From: Raineyella sp. W15-4
GTDB lineage: Bacteria; Actinomycetota; Actinomycetes; Propionibacteriales; Propionibacteriaceae
Assembly (NCBI RefSeq): GCF_033170155.1
Contig: NZ_CP137079.1
Span: forward strand, 434,001 to 498,000
Direction: 5' to 3'
Length of the DNA stretch: 64,000 nucleotides
Part shown: positions 63,917-64,000 of the stretch, piece by piece
How the letters are laid out: every line of letters begins with the position of its first letter
How positions within the stretch are numbered: position 1 is the stretch's first letter
Translations under genes and position numbers: made by a program
Notes under the pieces: model-generated
Database searches by the model: none
What the model was told of the DNA's origin: nothing
Seen by the model: only the letters and a program-made list of their open reading frames with translations

Positions 63917-64000
63917 CAGTCCGCCAGTCCGCGCGAAGCGTGACGGCCCACGTGCTGCGAGGACCAGCCTGCTGTGGGATGTCGGCGAAGAGTGCGGACC

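Overview
The window comes from a very high-GC Gram-positive actinobacterium, most likely of the Propionibacteriaceae or a close relative. This is inferred from gene content: a GTP-type PEP carboxykinase, an oxygen-independent (CbiG-type) cobalamin operon with CbiG-CbiH and CbiX-CysG fusions, a DUF1707 protein, an actinobacterial ileS T-box leader, and a type-2 IleRS. Many genes have a TANNNT box 6-8 bases before the start codon, the usual sign of leaderless mRNAs in actinobacteria. Most of the window is ordinary chromosome. No phage, IS element or CRISPR array was seen.

Layout. 1-4.7 kb: an ATGA-coupled minus-strand operon (GNAT, SIS protein, N-acylamino-acid racemase, class IV aminotransferase, the last cut by the window edge) with a divergent M20 deacylase. 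It resembles the known acylation-racemisation-deacylation route that converts D- to L-amino acids. 4.7-6.9 kb: pckG with a perfect CRP/GlxR-type site, then tRNA-Arg. 7-12.3 kb: cobalamin synthesis (cbiC on plus; cbiL, cbiF, cbiGH, cbiX-cysG overlapping on minus). 12.3-18.7 kb: NUDIX, DUF2461, cold shock protein, YcaQ-type glycosylase without a clear start codon, TrpB2, and a two-RCK potassium channel with a DUF6394 partner. 18.8-21.0 kb: a less typical patch with unknown membrane and soluble proteins and a tiny zinc-ribbon protein. 21.2-31.6 kb: VIT-family transporter, hydrolase, two NAD-binding oxidoreductases, a complete osmoprotectant ABC transporter, pirin, MenB, two four-helix membrane proteins and upp.

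31.7-49.7 kb: TadA and its associated protein, tRNA-Ser, an SDR, a LytR_C protein, a PRC/MgtE_N/CBS protein coupled to an Nramp-related transporter that lacks the canonical metal ligands (probable magnesium system), a 1846-residue single-chain acyl-CoA carboxylase with eukaryote-like architecture, a sugar kinase/MFS/DeoR cluster, a formate/nitrite-type channel, a methyltransferase and another tRNA-Ser. 49.8-57.1 kb: SRP RNA, dnaX, then (after two minus-strand genes) ybaB, recR and a HAD hydrolase. 57.2-60.8 kb: T-box leader and ileS with a swapped GXHH signature. 61-64 kb: DUF1707 protein, two identical GC-rich palindromes, DnaA-box-like sites, a lipoprotein/PKD secreted pair of lower GC, and a short acetyltransferase-like protein.

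Most functional assignments are family-level recognition from the translated sequence. Regulatory sites are read by eye and have not been tested by any search.
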